A stretch of DNA of 64,000 nt from Catenulispora acidiphila DSM 44928 (GCF_000024025.1 NC_013131.1:4216001-4280000), one strand, 5' to 3'. Positions 33,723 through 41,504 are shown, counted from the first letter of the stretch. A program made the numbers and translations. Notes: generated from the sequence alone by a model not told the origin.

Positions 33723-34993
33723 CGGCGCTCGGCTCCGGCCCCGACCGCGTTCCCGGCCTGAGCCCACGCACCGGTCCCGGCCGAGCCGAGCTCGTCGCGC
33801 AGTTCCTTCAGCAGCCCGGCGAAGGTCTCGATCTCGGTGCGGGTCATGTTCGCGCGCAGCATGAGGCGCAGACCGGCCCGGCCGCGGCCGATGATCGGGA
33901 AGAAGATGGGGGAGGCGTAGAAGCCCCGCTCGAGCAGCCGCTGCGCGAGCTGCACCGTCGCGTCCTCCTTGCCGATCTCGACGAAGCGGATCGGCAGCCC
34001 GTCGCGGCTCTGCTCGGTCTGGACCAGGCCGTCGAACAGGTCGATGTTGTCCTGCAGCCGCTTTTGCAGCCCGGCGAACTCCTCGGTCGCGTGCAGCGCC
34101 ACCGAGGCTTTGATCGCTCCGAGCCCGGCGGTGTTGACCCGCTGGGACCACATGAGCGGGCCGTTGCGCAGCGCCAGGTTCTTGCGTTCGTCCGAGCCCT
34201 GCGGGCCCAGGAATATCGCACCGCCGGAGGCGCCGAAGCCCTTGTTGAGCGAGGCGATGATGATGGTGCGGTCGGTGATCCGGCCGCCGAGCTCCTCCAG
34301 GACCAGCCCCCGGCCCTGCCGTCCGAGCGTGGAGATGCCGTGCGCCTCGTCGAAGTACAGGAACAGGCCGTACTTCTCCTGGAGGCGCAGCAGTTCCTTG
34401 ACCGGCGCCTGGCCGCCGGTGCTGTAGACCCCGTCTGCGACGTAGGCGACCTTGGGATGCTCCTTGCACAGCTGCTCGAGCGCCTCCACGTCGTTGTGCG
34501 CGATGGTGACGATCTGCGCTTCGTCCGCGGCGGCGGCCTTCAACGCGTTGAGGCAGAAGTGCGCGTTCTTGTCGAACACCATCACCGGCGCGACGTCCTC
34601 GGTGAACAGGCCGGAGGCCAGCAGCGGCAGGGTGGCCCAGGCCGCGACGGCGCACGAGGCGGTGGTCAGCGCCTCCACGTCGAAGTGCTCTGACAGCGCC
34701 CGCTCGGCGTCGTCCAAGGCGGCGAAGCGGATCCGCATCCGGGAGGTGGAGGTGTTCAGCGACCCCTCGGACAGCACCTCGTCGGCGGCGGCCCGGACCA
34801 GCCGGAGATCGGTGTCCAGGCCGAGGTAGGAGTAGGAGGACATGTTCACGAACTCGTGGCCGTCGTCGGCGCGGCGGTGCCAGCCCTCGCCCAGGCCCGC
34901 GACGACGAGCCCGAACAGCCCGGCCCGATCGGTGACGTCCCAGAAGTCCCCGCTGATGCTCGCGAGTTTCTTGATGTTCATATACGTGTGCAT
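33719..34993 (-). CDS. PLP-dependent alpha-oxoamine synthase
   Basis: A 424-residue fold-type I PLP enzyme of the alpha-oxoamine synthase group (relatives: AONS, KBL, serine palmitoyltransferase, CqsA). Visible blocks are FVNMSSYSYLGLDTD, the PLP-stacking His region VFDKNAHFCLNAL, the PLP-pyridine Asp with catalytic His in YFDEAHGISTLGRQGRG, and the Schiff-base Lys in IIIASLNKGFGASGG near residue 252. The family condenses an acyl-CoA with an amino acid, with loss of CO2, to give an alpha-amino ketone. Between acyl-CoA carboxylase subunits and a 3-hydroxyacyl-CoA dehydrogenase, it is the probable carbon-carbon bond-forming step of the operon. The ATG has GAGGA 9 nt upstream. Confidence 0.85.
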   Translation of the reverse strand: MHTYMNIKKLASISGDFWDVTDRAGLFGLVVAGLGEGWHRRADDGHEFVNMSSYSYLGLDTDLRLVRAAADEVLSEGSLNTSTSRMRIRFAALDDAERALSEHFDVEALTTASCAVAAWATLPLLASGLFTEDVAPVMVFDKNAHFCLNALKAAAADEAQIVTIAHNDVEALEQLCKEHPKVAYVADGVYSTGGQAPVKELLRLQEKYGLFLYFDEAHGISTLGRQGRGLVLEELGGRITDRTIIIASLNKGFGASGGAIFLGPQGSDERKNLALRNGPLMWSQRVNTAGLGAIKASVALHATEEFAGLQKRLQDNIDLFDGLVQTEQSRDGLPIRFVEIGKEDATVQLAQRLLERGFYASPIFFPIIGRGRAGLRLMLRANMTRTEIETFAGLLKELRDELGSAGTGAWAQAGNAVGAGAERR

Positions 34994-35005
34994 GGGAAGC
35001 AGTCC

Positions 35006-35863
35006 TCAGAGGTAGGAGTGGAAGCCGCGCCCGGATTTGCGGCCGAGGATGCCCGACTCGACCATCCGGGACAGCAGCGGCGGCGGGGCGTGCAGCGGCT
35101 GGCGGGACTCCGCGTGCAGGGCCTCGGCGATCGCGGCGACCACGTCCAGGCCGATGAAGTCGGCGAGCTTGAGCGGACCCATGGGGTGCGCGCAGCCCGA
35201 TTCCATGGCCTGGTCGACGGCCTCGGCCGAGGAGTACCCGGACTCGACCATCCGGATCGCGGCCAGCAGAAAGGGGATCAGCAGGGCGTTGACGACGAAC
35301 CCGCTGCGGTCGGCGACGGTCACCGGCTTCTTGCCCAGCCCGGTCACGAAGGCCTCGGCGCGCTCGCGCACGCGGTCGGCGGTCAGCAGGGTCGGGACCA
35401 GCTCGACCAGCTCCATCACCGCCACCGGGTTGAAGAAGTGCACGCCCAGCACCCGCTCGGGATGCTCCACGACCCCGGCCAGCCGGGTGATGGACAGCGC
35501 CGAGGTGGTCGAGGCCAGGATCGCGTCGGGGTCGGCCACCTTGTCCAGGGTGGAGAAGACGTTCTGCTTGAGGCCCTCGTCCTCGGCGACCGCCTCCACC
35601 ACCAACTGGCGGTCGGCCAGATCGCCGAGGTCCGCGGTGACGGCGATGGCGGCCAGCGCCGCGTCACGCTCGTGCGGGGCGAGTCTGCCCTTGGCCACGC
35701 GGCGGTCCAGGGAGGCGGCGATGCGCGCCGGCGCCGCGGTCAGCGAGGACGGCCGGGAGACCGCCAGCCGGACGTCCAGACCGTGCAGGGCGAACAACTC
35801 GGCGATACCCGCGCCCATGGTGCCGGATCCGACGACACCGACCCGGGTGATCCCCGCGCTCAC
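35006..35863 (-). CDS. 3-hydroxybutyryl-CoA dehydrogenase family protein
   Basis: A 285-residue NAD(P)-dependent dehydrogenase. The N-terminal Rossmann motif is RVGVVGSGTMGAGIAELFALHG; the middle has STTSALSITRLA and the catalytic His in HFFNPVAVMELVELV near residue 140. The C-terminal dimer domain begins RSGFVVNALLIPFL and ends with ILGRKSGRGFHSYL. It interconverts 3-hydroxyacyl and 3-oxoacyl-CoA. In the operon it may reduce a 3-oxo intermediate or an amino ketone. The GTG start overlaps the upstream monooxygenase stop (GTGA). Confidence 0.85.
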   Translation of the reverse strand: MSAGITRVGVVGSGTMGAGIAELFALHGLDVRLAVSRPSSLTAAPARIAASLDRRVAKGRLAPHERDAALAAIAVTADLGDLADRQLVVEAVAEDEGLKQNVFSTLDKVADPDAILASTTSALSITRLAGVVEHPERVLGVHFFNPVAVMELVELVPTLLTADRVRERAEAFVTGLGKKPVTVADRSGFVVNALLIPFLLAAIRMVESGYSSAEAVDQAMESGCAHPMGPLKLADFIGLDVVAAIAEALHAESRQPLHAPPPLLSRMVESGILGRKSGRGFHSYL

Positions 35864-37059
35864 CGGGCCACCTCGAGCTGGCGCGCCGTCGTGCCCTGAT
35901 CCTCGCGCGCGTTCGCAGCCCTGCGTTCGGCCTCTTGCTTGGCCTGGTGCTCTGCCGCGCGCTCGGCGTCGCGCTTGGCGACCTCCTCGCGCACGATCGG
36001 GATGACGTACCGCCCGACGTCGATCGCGTCGCCGAGCAGGTCGTAGCCGCGGGCCGAGAGGATCTCGACGCCGAGGTCGTAGTAGTCCAGCAGCGCCTGG
36101 GCGACCGTCTCGGGGGTGCCGACCAGCGCGTTGGAGTTGCCCGCTCCTCCGGTGGCGGCGGCGGTGCGGGTCCACAGCGCGCGGTCGAAGCGCTCGCCGC
36201 GCTCGGCGATCTCGATCAGCCGCTGCGACCCGGTGTTCTGCGGCGCCTGGCCGCGCAGCCGGCGGCGCTTGAGCTGGTCCGGCCCGCCGGCGGCTTTGCG
36301 CTGCTCGATGCGCTCGACGACACGGTGTGCCTTCTCCCAGGCCAGTTCCTCGGTCGGTGCGATGATCGGCCGGAAGGCGACCTGGATCCGGGGTACGTCG
36401 GTCCGTCCGGCCGCGGCTGCCGCAGCCTTCACCGCCGCGATCTGCTCGGCGGTCTGCTCCAGCGGCTCGCCCCACAGGCAGTAGATGTCCGCTTCGGCTC
36501 CGCCGGCGGCGTAGGCGGCCGGCGAGGAGCCGCCGAACGACACGGCCGGCCGCGGCTGCTGGGCCGGGAACACGTCGCTGAGGAAATCGGCGAAATCGTA
36601 GTGCGCGCCCTGGTGGCTGAACGGCTCGCGCGAGGTCCAGGCCTGCTTCACGATGCCGATGTACTCCCGGGTGCGGGCGTAGCGCTCGTCCTTGGTCAGG
36701 AAGTCGCCCTCGCGGCCCTGCTCGGCGTCGTTGCCGCCGGTGATGAAGTGCACCGCGACGCGGCCGCCGCTGATCTGGTCGATGGTGGCGAAGACCTTGG
36801 CCGCGTAGGTCGGGTACGACAGGTTCGGACGGTGCGCCAGCAGCAGCTGCAGGGTGTCGGTGTGGGCGGCTATGTAGGCGGCGCCGGCGGCCGGGTCGGG
36901 ACTGCCGGAGTGGTAGGCGAACAGAACCCGATCCCAGCCCCACTCCTCGTGGGCGCGCGCCAGGCGCAGGGTGAAGTCCTTGTCGAAACTCGGGCCGGAC
37001 CGCGAACGGGTCTCGGAGGAATCGCTGGTCGCGGCGATCCCGAGGAATTCCACGGGCAT
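35860..37059 (-). CDS. LLM-class FMNH2-dependent monooxygenase, SsuD-like
   Basis: A 399-residue luciferase-like TIM-barrel monooxygenase. Family blocks are EFLGIAATSDSSE, SFDKDFTLRLARAHEEWGWDRVL, HRPNLSYPTYAAKVFATIDQISGGR, VHFITGGNDAEQGREGD and YARTREYIGIVKQAW. These are typical of alkanesulfonate monooxygenase and relatives, which need reduced flavin from a partner reductase. The C-terminal ~35 residues are a charged helix. The ATG at 37059 has GGAAAGGG upstream; a longer in-frame start is rejected because it would overlap the leader region. It is the first structural gene after a Cys leader peptide, so sulfur-regulated release of sulfite from an organosulfonate, or oxygenation of a sulfur compound for biosynthesis, is likely. 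Confidence 0.85.
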   Translation of the reverse strand: MPVEFLGIAATSDSSETRSRSGPSFDKDFTLRLARAHEEWGWDRVLFAYHSGSPDPAAGAAYIAAHTDTLQLLLAHRPNLSYPTYAAKVFATIDQISGGRVAVHFITGGNDAEQGREGDFLTKDERYARTREYIGIVKQAWTSREPFSHQGAHYDFADFLSDVFPAQQPRPAVSFGGSSPAAYAAGGAEADIYCLWGEPLEQTAEQIAAVKAAAAAAGRTDVPRIQVAFRPIIAPTEELAWEKAHRVVERIEQRKAAGGPDQLKRRRLRGQAPQNTGSQRLIEIAERGERFDRALWTRTAAATGGAGNSNALVGTPETVAQALLDYYDLGVEILSARGYDLLGDAIDVGRYVIPIVREEVAKRDAERAAEHQAKQEAERRAANAREDQGTTARQLEVAR

Positions 37060-37069
37060 GACGGAAGCC

Positions 37070-37108
37070 CTTTCCAAAGATATGGCGGTGTGCGCCGCGC
37101 ACGGAAAG
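37070..37108 (-). promoter_or_regulatory. Possible anti-Shine-Dalgarno pairing in the leader
   Basis: In the transcript, CUUUCC (from 37108 to 37103) can pair with GGAAAG (37075 to 37070), the ribosome site of the LLM gene, with a 27-nt loop between. A ribosome stalled at the two Cys codons of the leader peptide could alter this structure. Six base pairs are modest evidence. Confidence 0.3.
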
Positions 37109-37144
37109 TTCACGCGATGCGGTCGGGGCGAGGATCCAGGGGCG

Positions 37145-37219
37145 TCAACGGCAACAAGAGGCGGACCACACACGACCGAAGTCGATGTGGGCGCGGGTGA
37201 CGAGCCGGGCGCTGTGCAC
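37145..37219 (-). CDS. Cys-Cys leader peptide of the LLM/acyl-CoA operon
   Basis: A 24-residue open frame with a GTG start, containing LVTRAHIDFGRVWSASCCR and stopping right after Cys-Cys-Arg. The R-x-H-[VI]-D-[FL]-x-R-x-x-S-A core is shared with two other leaders in this window. It matches the short peptides found ahead of sulfur-assimilation operons in actinobacteria, where poly-Cys leader frames act as cysteine-responsive attenuators. The predicted promoter places the transcript start within a few nucleotides of the GTG, so translation is probably leaderless. Stalling at the Cys codons under cysteine shortage would allow expression of the monooxygenase 86 nt downstream. Ordinary gene finding misses it because of its length. 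Confidence 0.8.
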   Translation of the reverse strand: MHSARLVTRAHIDFGRVWSASCCR

Positions 37220-37227
37220 CCCTCTTG

Positions 37228-37255
37228 AGTATCAGGATTCTTAGTAGTGGGTCAA
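37228..37255 (-). promoter_or_regulatory. Promoter of the leader-LLM operon
   Basis: On the minus strand, TTGACC and GATACT are separated by 16 nt. The predicted start is at about 37219-37222, on or next to the GTG of the leader peptide, which supports leaderless translation of the peptide. Confidence 0.55.
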
Positions 37256-37328
37256 TAGAAGTCCACGGGAAATCGCCATCTATGGCGACATGAACGACCC
37301 GGAGAAGTCCTTGAAAAATGGCAGGCGT

Positions 37329-37367
37329 AATTCTTCGGCGACCCGGTGTCCTGGTCGCCGAAGAATT
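37329..37367 (-). terminator. Intrinsic terminator of the solute-binding protein gene
   Basis: AATTCTTCGGCGACC and GGTCGCCGAAGAATT form a perfect 15-bp stem with a 9-nt loop, 25 nt past the stop of the minus-strand lipoprotein gene, followed on that strand by ATTTTTC. It separates this gene from the leader-LLM operon downstream. Confidence 0.8.
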
Positions 37368-37391
37368 GCGGCCGCGCCGCTGGAACAGGCT

Positions 37392-38405
37392 TTAGGAATT
37401 GGTGATCGGCAGGCCGGGCGGGTTCACCTGCGAGGTCTGCACCGCCTCGTCGCCGAGGTTCCACGCGGCCAGCCACTTGGCGTAGTCGCCGTTCTGGATC
37501 AGATAGTTGATGGCATCGGCGATCGGCTTGGCCAGGCCGCTGTCCTTCTTCGTGGTGGCGGCGATCAGACCCTGCAGCGAGCCGCCGGCGCCGGAGTACT
37601 CGCCGGCGATGCGCGTGGGCGTGGGCGACTTCGCGGTCTGGGTCACCTGGTAGGCCACACCGGGGTTGGCGCCGAGGAAGATGTCGATCTTCCCCGAGGT
37701 CAGCGCGAGAAGCGTGGAGTTGGCGTCCGGGTAGTACTTGACGGAGAAGTCCTTGCCCTCGGCGCGCAACTTGGTCTGCCACTCCAGCAGGATCTTCTCC
37801 TGGTTGGTCCCCGAGCCCACCGCGATCGTCTTGCCCGCCAGGGCGCGGTAGTCGCCGCCGAAGGTCCAGGGGTTGCTCTTGAGAACCTCGAAGCCGAGGT
37901 TGTCCTCGCGGTAGCTGGCGAAGTCGTACTTCTCCTTGCGCTTCTCGGTGTCGGTGATGTTGGCGAACCCGACGGCGTCCTTGCCGCTGTCGATGGCCAC
38001 GAACATGTTGTCCCAGTTCGCGTTGTCGAAGGCGGGCTTGAGTCCCAGCACCCCGGCGACCAGCCGGGCCAGGTCCGGCTCGGAGCCGGTCAGGGTCTTC
38101 TGGTCGCTTCCGACGAAGAACAGCGGCGGCGTCCCGGCGGGCAGATCGCCGATGGCGACCCGCAGCTGGCCGCCGTCACGGATCGATGCCGGAAGCTCGG
38201 CGCGGATCTGGTCCTGCTGCGCGACGCTCAGCTCGACCGGGGTCGCGGCGCCGTTGGACAGCGACCCGACATGGACCACGCCGGAACCGGCGGCGGCCGG
38301 TGCGGTGGCGGGATGGTTCGAGGCGCTGCTGGCGCAGGCCGACAACGCCAGCCCGAGGGCGGCCGCGAGCGCGGGCGCGAGCAGGCGAAGCGGTTTCACG
38401 GACAC
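37392..38405 (-). CDS. Family 3 amino-acid ABC solute-binding lipoprotein
   Basis: A 337-residue lipoprotein. The signal peptide ends in the lipobox LALSACASS. The mature part is a periplasmic-binding-protein family 3 fold: LRVAIGDLPAGTPPLFFVGSDQ, EPDLARLVAGVLGL, WDNMFVAIDSGKDAVGFANITDT, AGKTIAVGSGTNQEKIL, SGKIDIFLGANPGVAYQV. The family binds polar or sulfur amino acids such as cystine. GTG start with AAGGAG 7 nt upstream. It is monocistronic, closed by a strong terminator. Its promoter region holds the same CAAT-YCYATGGG motif found near the Rrf2 gene, so control by that sulfur-type regulator is plausible. A paralogue lies at 41505-42476. Confidence 0.85.
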   Translation of the reverse strand: MSVKPLRLLAPALAAALGLALSACASSASNHPATAPAAAGSGVVHVGSLSNGAATPVELSVAQQDQIRAELPASIRDGGQLRVAIGDLPAGTPPLFFVGSDQKTLTGSEPDLARLVAGVLGLKPAFDNANWDNMFVAIDSGKDAVGFANITDTEKRKEKYDFASYREDNLGFEVLKSNPWTFGGDYRALAGKTIAVGSGTNQEKILLEWQTKLRAEGKDFSVKYYPDANSTLLALTSGKIDIFLGANPGVAYQVTQTAKSPTPTRIAGEYSGAGGSLQGLIAATTKKDSGLAKPIADAINYLIQNGDYAKWLAAWNLGDEAVQTSQVNPPGLPITNS

Positions 38406-38456
38406 GGTGCTCTCCTTGAGGAAGTCGCGAGGACGGCCGTGATGCTCACATCATGC

Positions 38457-38472
38457 CAATCCCCATGGGGTT
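38457..38472. promoter_or_regulatory. Recurrent CAAT(C)YCYATGGG motif, copy 1
   Basis: CAATCCCCATGGGGTT includes the perfect palindrome CCCCATGGGG. It lies 52 nt upstream of the lipoprotein start and 31 nt upstream of the Rrf2 remnant. It is one of four similar sites confined to this transporter/Rrf2 region and a possible Rrf2-type operator. Confidence 0.35.
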
Positions 38473-38502
38473 GATCAGGTTTAGGGCTGTGACGATCCAG
38501 GC

Positions 38503-38640
38503 GTGCACATCTGGGCCACAGCGGACTACGCGCTGCGCGTCATGCTGGAGATCGCATCAGGACCTGCCTCGCACGAGTGCGAGGACACCGACGCCGCTGA
38601 AAACCTGGCAGAGGTCTGGGTCGCCGCCGCGCTGAGCCGT
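38503..38640 (+). pseudogene. Rrf2-family regulator remnant with internal deletion
   Basis: From a GTG the frame reads HIWATADYALRVMLEIASG, nearly identical to the first 20 residues of the intact Rrf2 gene at 41038 (HISAKADYAVRVMLELAA). It then jumps to EDTDAAENLAEVWVAA, matching residues ~97-113 of the intact protein. About 70 codons, including most of the winged helix, are missing. Downstream the frame stays open without Rrf2 similarity. Even the bases before the start (TCCAGG-N-GTGCACATCT) are conserved between the two copies. It is a decayed paralogue and should not bind DNA. Confidence 0.75.
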
Positions 38641-38693
38641 ACACGCCGCGCGGTCCGGCCGCCGGGACTCGACCGACGGGCACCCGACAGTCC

Positions 38694-38855
38694 TCACAGG
38701 GATTCCTTTCGGAGTCGGCGGCGCAGCACGGACAGCCCCGAGCGCAGCCGGCCGGGACGGCGCGTGGACCCGCGAGGTCCGGCCGCATCGTGCTCGCCGG
38801 CAGGTGCGGGGGAGGGCAGGGCCAGCGGCGCCGGCACTTCGGGGACCTCAGTCAT
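38694..38855 (-). CDS. Possible small protein or gene remnant
   Basis: A 53-residue frame starting MTEVPEVPAPLALPSPAPAG and ending in a basic region (RRPGRLRSGLSVLRRRLRKE). The Pro/Ala-rich start loosely resembles the beginning of the ABC permease at 40928 (MTSVNAPDAVPVGEGSG), so it may be a truncated permease remnant. No clear ribosome site is visible. A CAAT-type motif (38963-38980) lies about 110 nt upstream. The rest of the 38641-39078 interval shows nothing I recognise. Confidence 0.25.
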   Translation of the reverse strand: MTEVPEVPAPLALPSPAPAGEHDAAGPRGSTRRPGRLRSGLSVLRRRLRKESL

Positions 38856-38962
38856 GGCGATGAGCTTTCGGTCGGGTCGGGGGCACGCGGTGACCCGCGC
38901 CGCCCGTCGGGGAGCATCGCGGATGGTGCTGGTCGGCTGACCGGTGCCTCTCGCTGTGAAAA

Positions 38963-38980
38963 CAATCTCTATGGGCAAAG
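38963..38980. promoter_or_regulatory. Recurrent CAAT(C)YCYATGGG motif, copy 2
   Basis: CAATCTCTATGGGCAAAG matches copy 1 and the site before the permease. It lies upstream of the small minus-strand frame and within a region that looks like a decayed transporter locus. Confidence 0.35.
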
Positions 38981-39078
38981 GGGGTTTTCGGCCCGAGGTT
39001 CAGCATGGCTTATAAGACCCCTGATCCGACATCCCTGTCTCACGCCTTGGGCGGCATGGCAGGGGAGCGCCGTGGATG

Positions 39079-39873
39079 TCACAGGACCTTGCTGAGGAAT
39101 TCGCGGGTCCGCCGGTAGCGGGGGTTGTCGAGCACCTCCTGCGGCGATCCCTGCTCGAGGACCTTTCCGCCGTCGAGGAAGACGACCAAGTCTGCGATCT
39201 CGCGGGCGAACCCCACCTCGTGTGTCACGACGATCAGGGTGGTCCCGCTGTCGGCGAGGTCCTTGATCGCGCCGAGGACCTCGCCGACCAGCTCCGGGTC
39301 CAGTGCCGAGGTCGGTTCGTCGAACAGGATCAGCCCGGGGCTCTGGGCCAGGGCCCGGGCGATCGCCACCCGCTGCTGCTGCCCGCCGGACAGCTGGCGC
39401 GGATAGACGTCGGCCTTGTCCGCGAGCCCGACGCGCGTCAGCAGCTCGACCGCGTGCTCACGGGCTTCGGCCTTGGTCGCCCGACCGGTCGCGACCGGCG
39501 CCGCGGCGACGTTCTCCAGCGCCGTCAGATGCGGGAACAGGTTGAAGGACTGGAAGACGAACCCGATCTCGGCGCGCTGTGCCAGGATCGCACGCTCGCT
39601 CAGTTCCTTGAGACGCGAGCCGTGCTGTCGCACGCCGATCAGCCGCCCGTTGACGCTGACGTGCCCGGCGTCCGGCTTCTCCAGGTGGTTGACGGTCCGC
39701 AGCAGCGTCGACTTCCCGCCGCCGGACGGGCCGAGGAGCACTGCCACCTGGCCGGGCTGGATCGTCAGGTCGACACCGTCCAGGACCTTGAGCGCGCCGT
39801 AGGACTTGGTGACGCCCCGGATCTCCACGGCGGCCGCGCGGGTCTGTGTCTGCGTCTGCACCGCGGCGCTCAT
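39079..39873 (-). CDS. Polar amino-acid ABC transporter ATP-binding protein
   Basis: A 264-residue ATPase with all motifs intact: Walker [18 protein letters not shown]-loop [15 protein letters not shown], signature [17 protein letters not shown], Walker [17 protein letters not shown]-loop [11 protein letters not shown]. The closest family is GlnQ/TcyC-type importers. The ATG overlaps the permease stop (ATGA). Together with the permease and one of the two family 3 lipoproteins it should import an amino acid; the leader and Rrf2 context suggest cystine or another sulfur amino acid. Confidence 0.9.
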   Translation of the reverse strand: MSAAVQTQTQTRAAAVEIRGVTKSYGALKVLDGVDLTIQPGQVAVLLGPSGGGKSTLLRTVNHLEKPDAGHVSVNGRLIGVRQHGSRLKELSERAILAQRAEIGFVFQSFNLFPHLTALENVAAAPVATGRATKAEAREHAVELLTRVGLADKADVYPRQLSGGQQQRVAIARALAQSPGLILFDEPTSALDPELVGEVLGAIKDLADSGTTLIVVTHEVGFAREIADLVVFLDGGKVLEQGSPQEVLDNPRYRRTREFLSKVL

Positions 39874-40928
39874 GCCTTCACCGGACCGAGTTCGGGACGG
39901 TCCCGCAGCTGCCGCACAGCGTTCCGCGCTCCGGCCCGCAAGCGCTGGATCGGCGTGGGTGGCAGCGTGCGCAGCGCGCCTCGTGAGTACCGGCGCTCGA
40001 CGTAGAACTGGACGGCCGACACGACGCTGGTCAGGATGACGTACCAGGCCGTCGCCACGAGCAGCAGCGGGACGATGTCGGCGGGATAGGTGCTGCCCAT
40101 CGTCTGCACCTGCCCGAACAGGTCCAGGAGCGAGACATAGAAGACCAGCGACGTGCCCTTGATCAGCCCGATCAGCTGGTTGACATAGGCGGGGACGATG
40201 GCGCGCAGCGCCTGCGGCAGCACGATCCGCCGGAACTGGTAGCCGCGCGGCAGTCCCAGTGAGGCCGCGGCCTCGTGCTGGCCCTGGTCCACAGACAGCA
40301 GGCCCGCGCGGACGACCTCGGCGGCGTAGGCGGCCTCGTTGAGGCTCAGGCCCACCGTCGCCACGACGAGCTCGGTGGCGAGCCTGTTCTCGTCGAAGTG
40401 GAAGAAGCCCGGACCGAACGGCACGCCGAGGCTGAGCGTCTTGTACAGCGCGCTGAAGTTGAACAGGATCAGCAGCACGACGATCAGCGGCACCGACCGG
40501 AACACCCAGATATAGAGCCAGCTGACCAGGTTCAGCACCGGGTTCCGCGACTGCCGCGCCAACGCCAGCAGCACACCGCCGGCCAGGCCCAGGACCGCGC
40601 TGAGCGCGGTCACCCGCAACGTGACGACCAGACCGCGCATGATGACCGGCCTGGCGAACCAGTACTCGAAGCGGTCCCATTGGTAGAAGGGGTTGGTGAT
40701 CAGGCCGTGCGCGAACTGGGCGGCCAGCACCAGCACCGCGACCGTGGCGATCCAGCGGCCCGGATGGCGCAACGGGATGACACGCTGCGCGGTGAACGCC
40801 GACGTGGGCGCGCTTTCCTCGGCCGATCGGGCGTGCCCGACAGGGTCGGGCGGCTGCCGCGGCTGTGGCGGCGGAGCCCCGGAGCCCTCGCCGACGGGCA
40901 CGGCGTCGGGGGCGTTGACGCTGGTCAT
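39870..40928 (-). CDS. Polar amino-acid ABC transporter permease
   Basis: A 352-residue membrane protein: a Pro-rich cytoplasmic N-terminus of ~55 residues, then about six helices. It has the HisM/GlnP-type signature (GLVVTLRVTALSAVLGLAGGVLLAL near the start of the bundle) and the ATPase-contacting EAA loop QHEAAASLGLPRGYQFRRIVLPQALR. The ATG has GAGAGGAA upstream. It is divergent from the Rrf2 gene across 109 nt containing a CAAT-YCYATGGG-like motif, so joint control with that regulator is likely. Confidence 0.9.
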   Translation of the reverse strand: MTSVNAPDAVPVGEGSGAPPPQPRQPPDPVGHARSAEESAPTSAFTAQRVIPLRHPGRWIATVAVLVLAAQFAHGLITNPFYQWDRFEYWFARPVIMRGLVVTLRVTALSAVLGLAGGVLLALARQSRNPVLNLVSWLYIWVFRSVPLIVVLLILFNFSALYKTLSLGVPFGPGFFHFDENRLATELVVATVGLSLNEAAYAAEVVRAGLLSVDQGQHEAAASLGLPRGYQFRRIVLPQALRAIVPAYVNQLIGLIKGTSLVFYVSLLDLFGQVQTMGSTYPADIVPLLLVATAWYVILTSVVSAVQFYVERRYSRGALRTLPPTPIQRLRAGARNAVRQLRDRPELGPVKA

Positions 40929-40973
40929 CGTGGTTCCTCTCAGGCGGTGAAGTCGGAGTGGGTCCGAGCCGAG

Positions 40974-40995
40974 CACTCCTATGGGCAAAATCAGG
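40974..40995. promoter_or_regulatory. Recurrent CTATGGGCAAA motif, copy 3
   Basis: CACTCCTATGGGCAAAATCAGG lies in the divergent region between the amino-acid permease and the Rrf2 gene, 46 nt from the permease start. It shares CTATGGGCAAA with copy 2 and ATCAGG with copy 1. It is a likely autoregulatory site of the Rrf2 protein. Confidence 0.4.
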
Positions 40996-41037
40996 TATCA
41001 ACGCGAGTAGCAGCGGTAGCAGCGGTACCATCCAGGA

Positions 41038-41493
41038 GTGCACATCTCAGCCAAAGCGGACTACGCGGTGCGGGTCATGCTCGAACTCGCCGCCCACGGG
41101 CCGGGGGTGGTGAAGGCCTCGGTGGTGATCGACCACCAGGACCTTCCCCGCAAGTTCATCGAGGCGATCCTCGTCGAGCTCCGGCGGGCCGATCTGGTGC
41201 GCAGCCACCGCGGCGCGGACGGCGGCTACACGCTGGCCCGGCCGGCCGCCGCGATCTCGATCGGTTCGGTCGTCCGAGCCGTCGACGGACCGCTGGCCGA
41301 GGTTCGGGGTCTGCGTCCGCACGAGACCGAGTACGCCGGGGCCGCCGAGCACTTGGCCGACTGCTGGGTCGCCGCCCGCGCCGCGCTGCGCAAGGTTTTG
41401 GACGAGACCAGCCTCGCGCAGGTGCTCGACGGCAGGCTTCCGGCCCACGTGCGGCGGTTGGCCGAGTCGCCGGAGGCGTGGCTTCCGCGATAG
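41038..41493 (+). CDS. Rrf2-family transcriptional regulator, CymR-like
   Basis: A 151-residue winged-helix protein with the Rrf2 N-terminus HISAKADYAVRVMLELAAH, the recognition region LPRKFIEAILVELRRADLVRSHRG and the wing GADGGYTLARPA. It has a single Cys (residue 109), so it lacks the three-Cys iron-sulfur site of IscR/NsrR. That leaves the CymR-type group, which responds to cysteine metabolism through protein-protein contact. No separate ribosome site is visible before the GTG; translation may be leaderless. It is flanked by an amino-acid importer and a solute-binding lipoprotein and probably represses them when sulfur is plentiful. Confidence 0.85.
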   Translation: MHISAKADYAVRVMLELAAHGPGVVKASVVIDHQDLPRKFIEAILVELRRADLVRSHRGADGGYTLARPAAAISIGSVVRAVDGPLAEVRGLRPHETEYAGAAEHLADCWVAARAALRKVLDETSLAQVLDGRLPAHVRRLAESPEAWLPR

Positions 41494-41504
41494 GCCGCCG
41501 TGGC

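Noticed and set aside
38503-38940. Open frame of 145 codons as a complete Rrf2 gene
   Set aside because: Only the first ~44 codons resemble Rrf2, and they have a large internal deletion; the rest has no regulator similarity.
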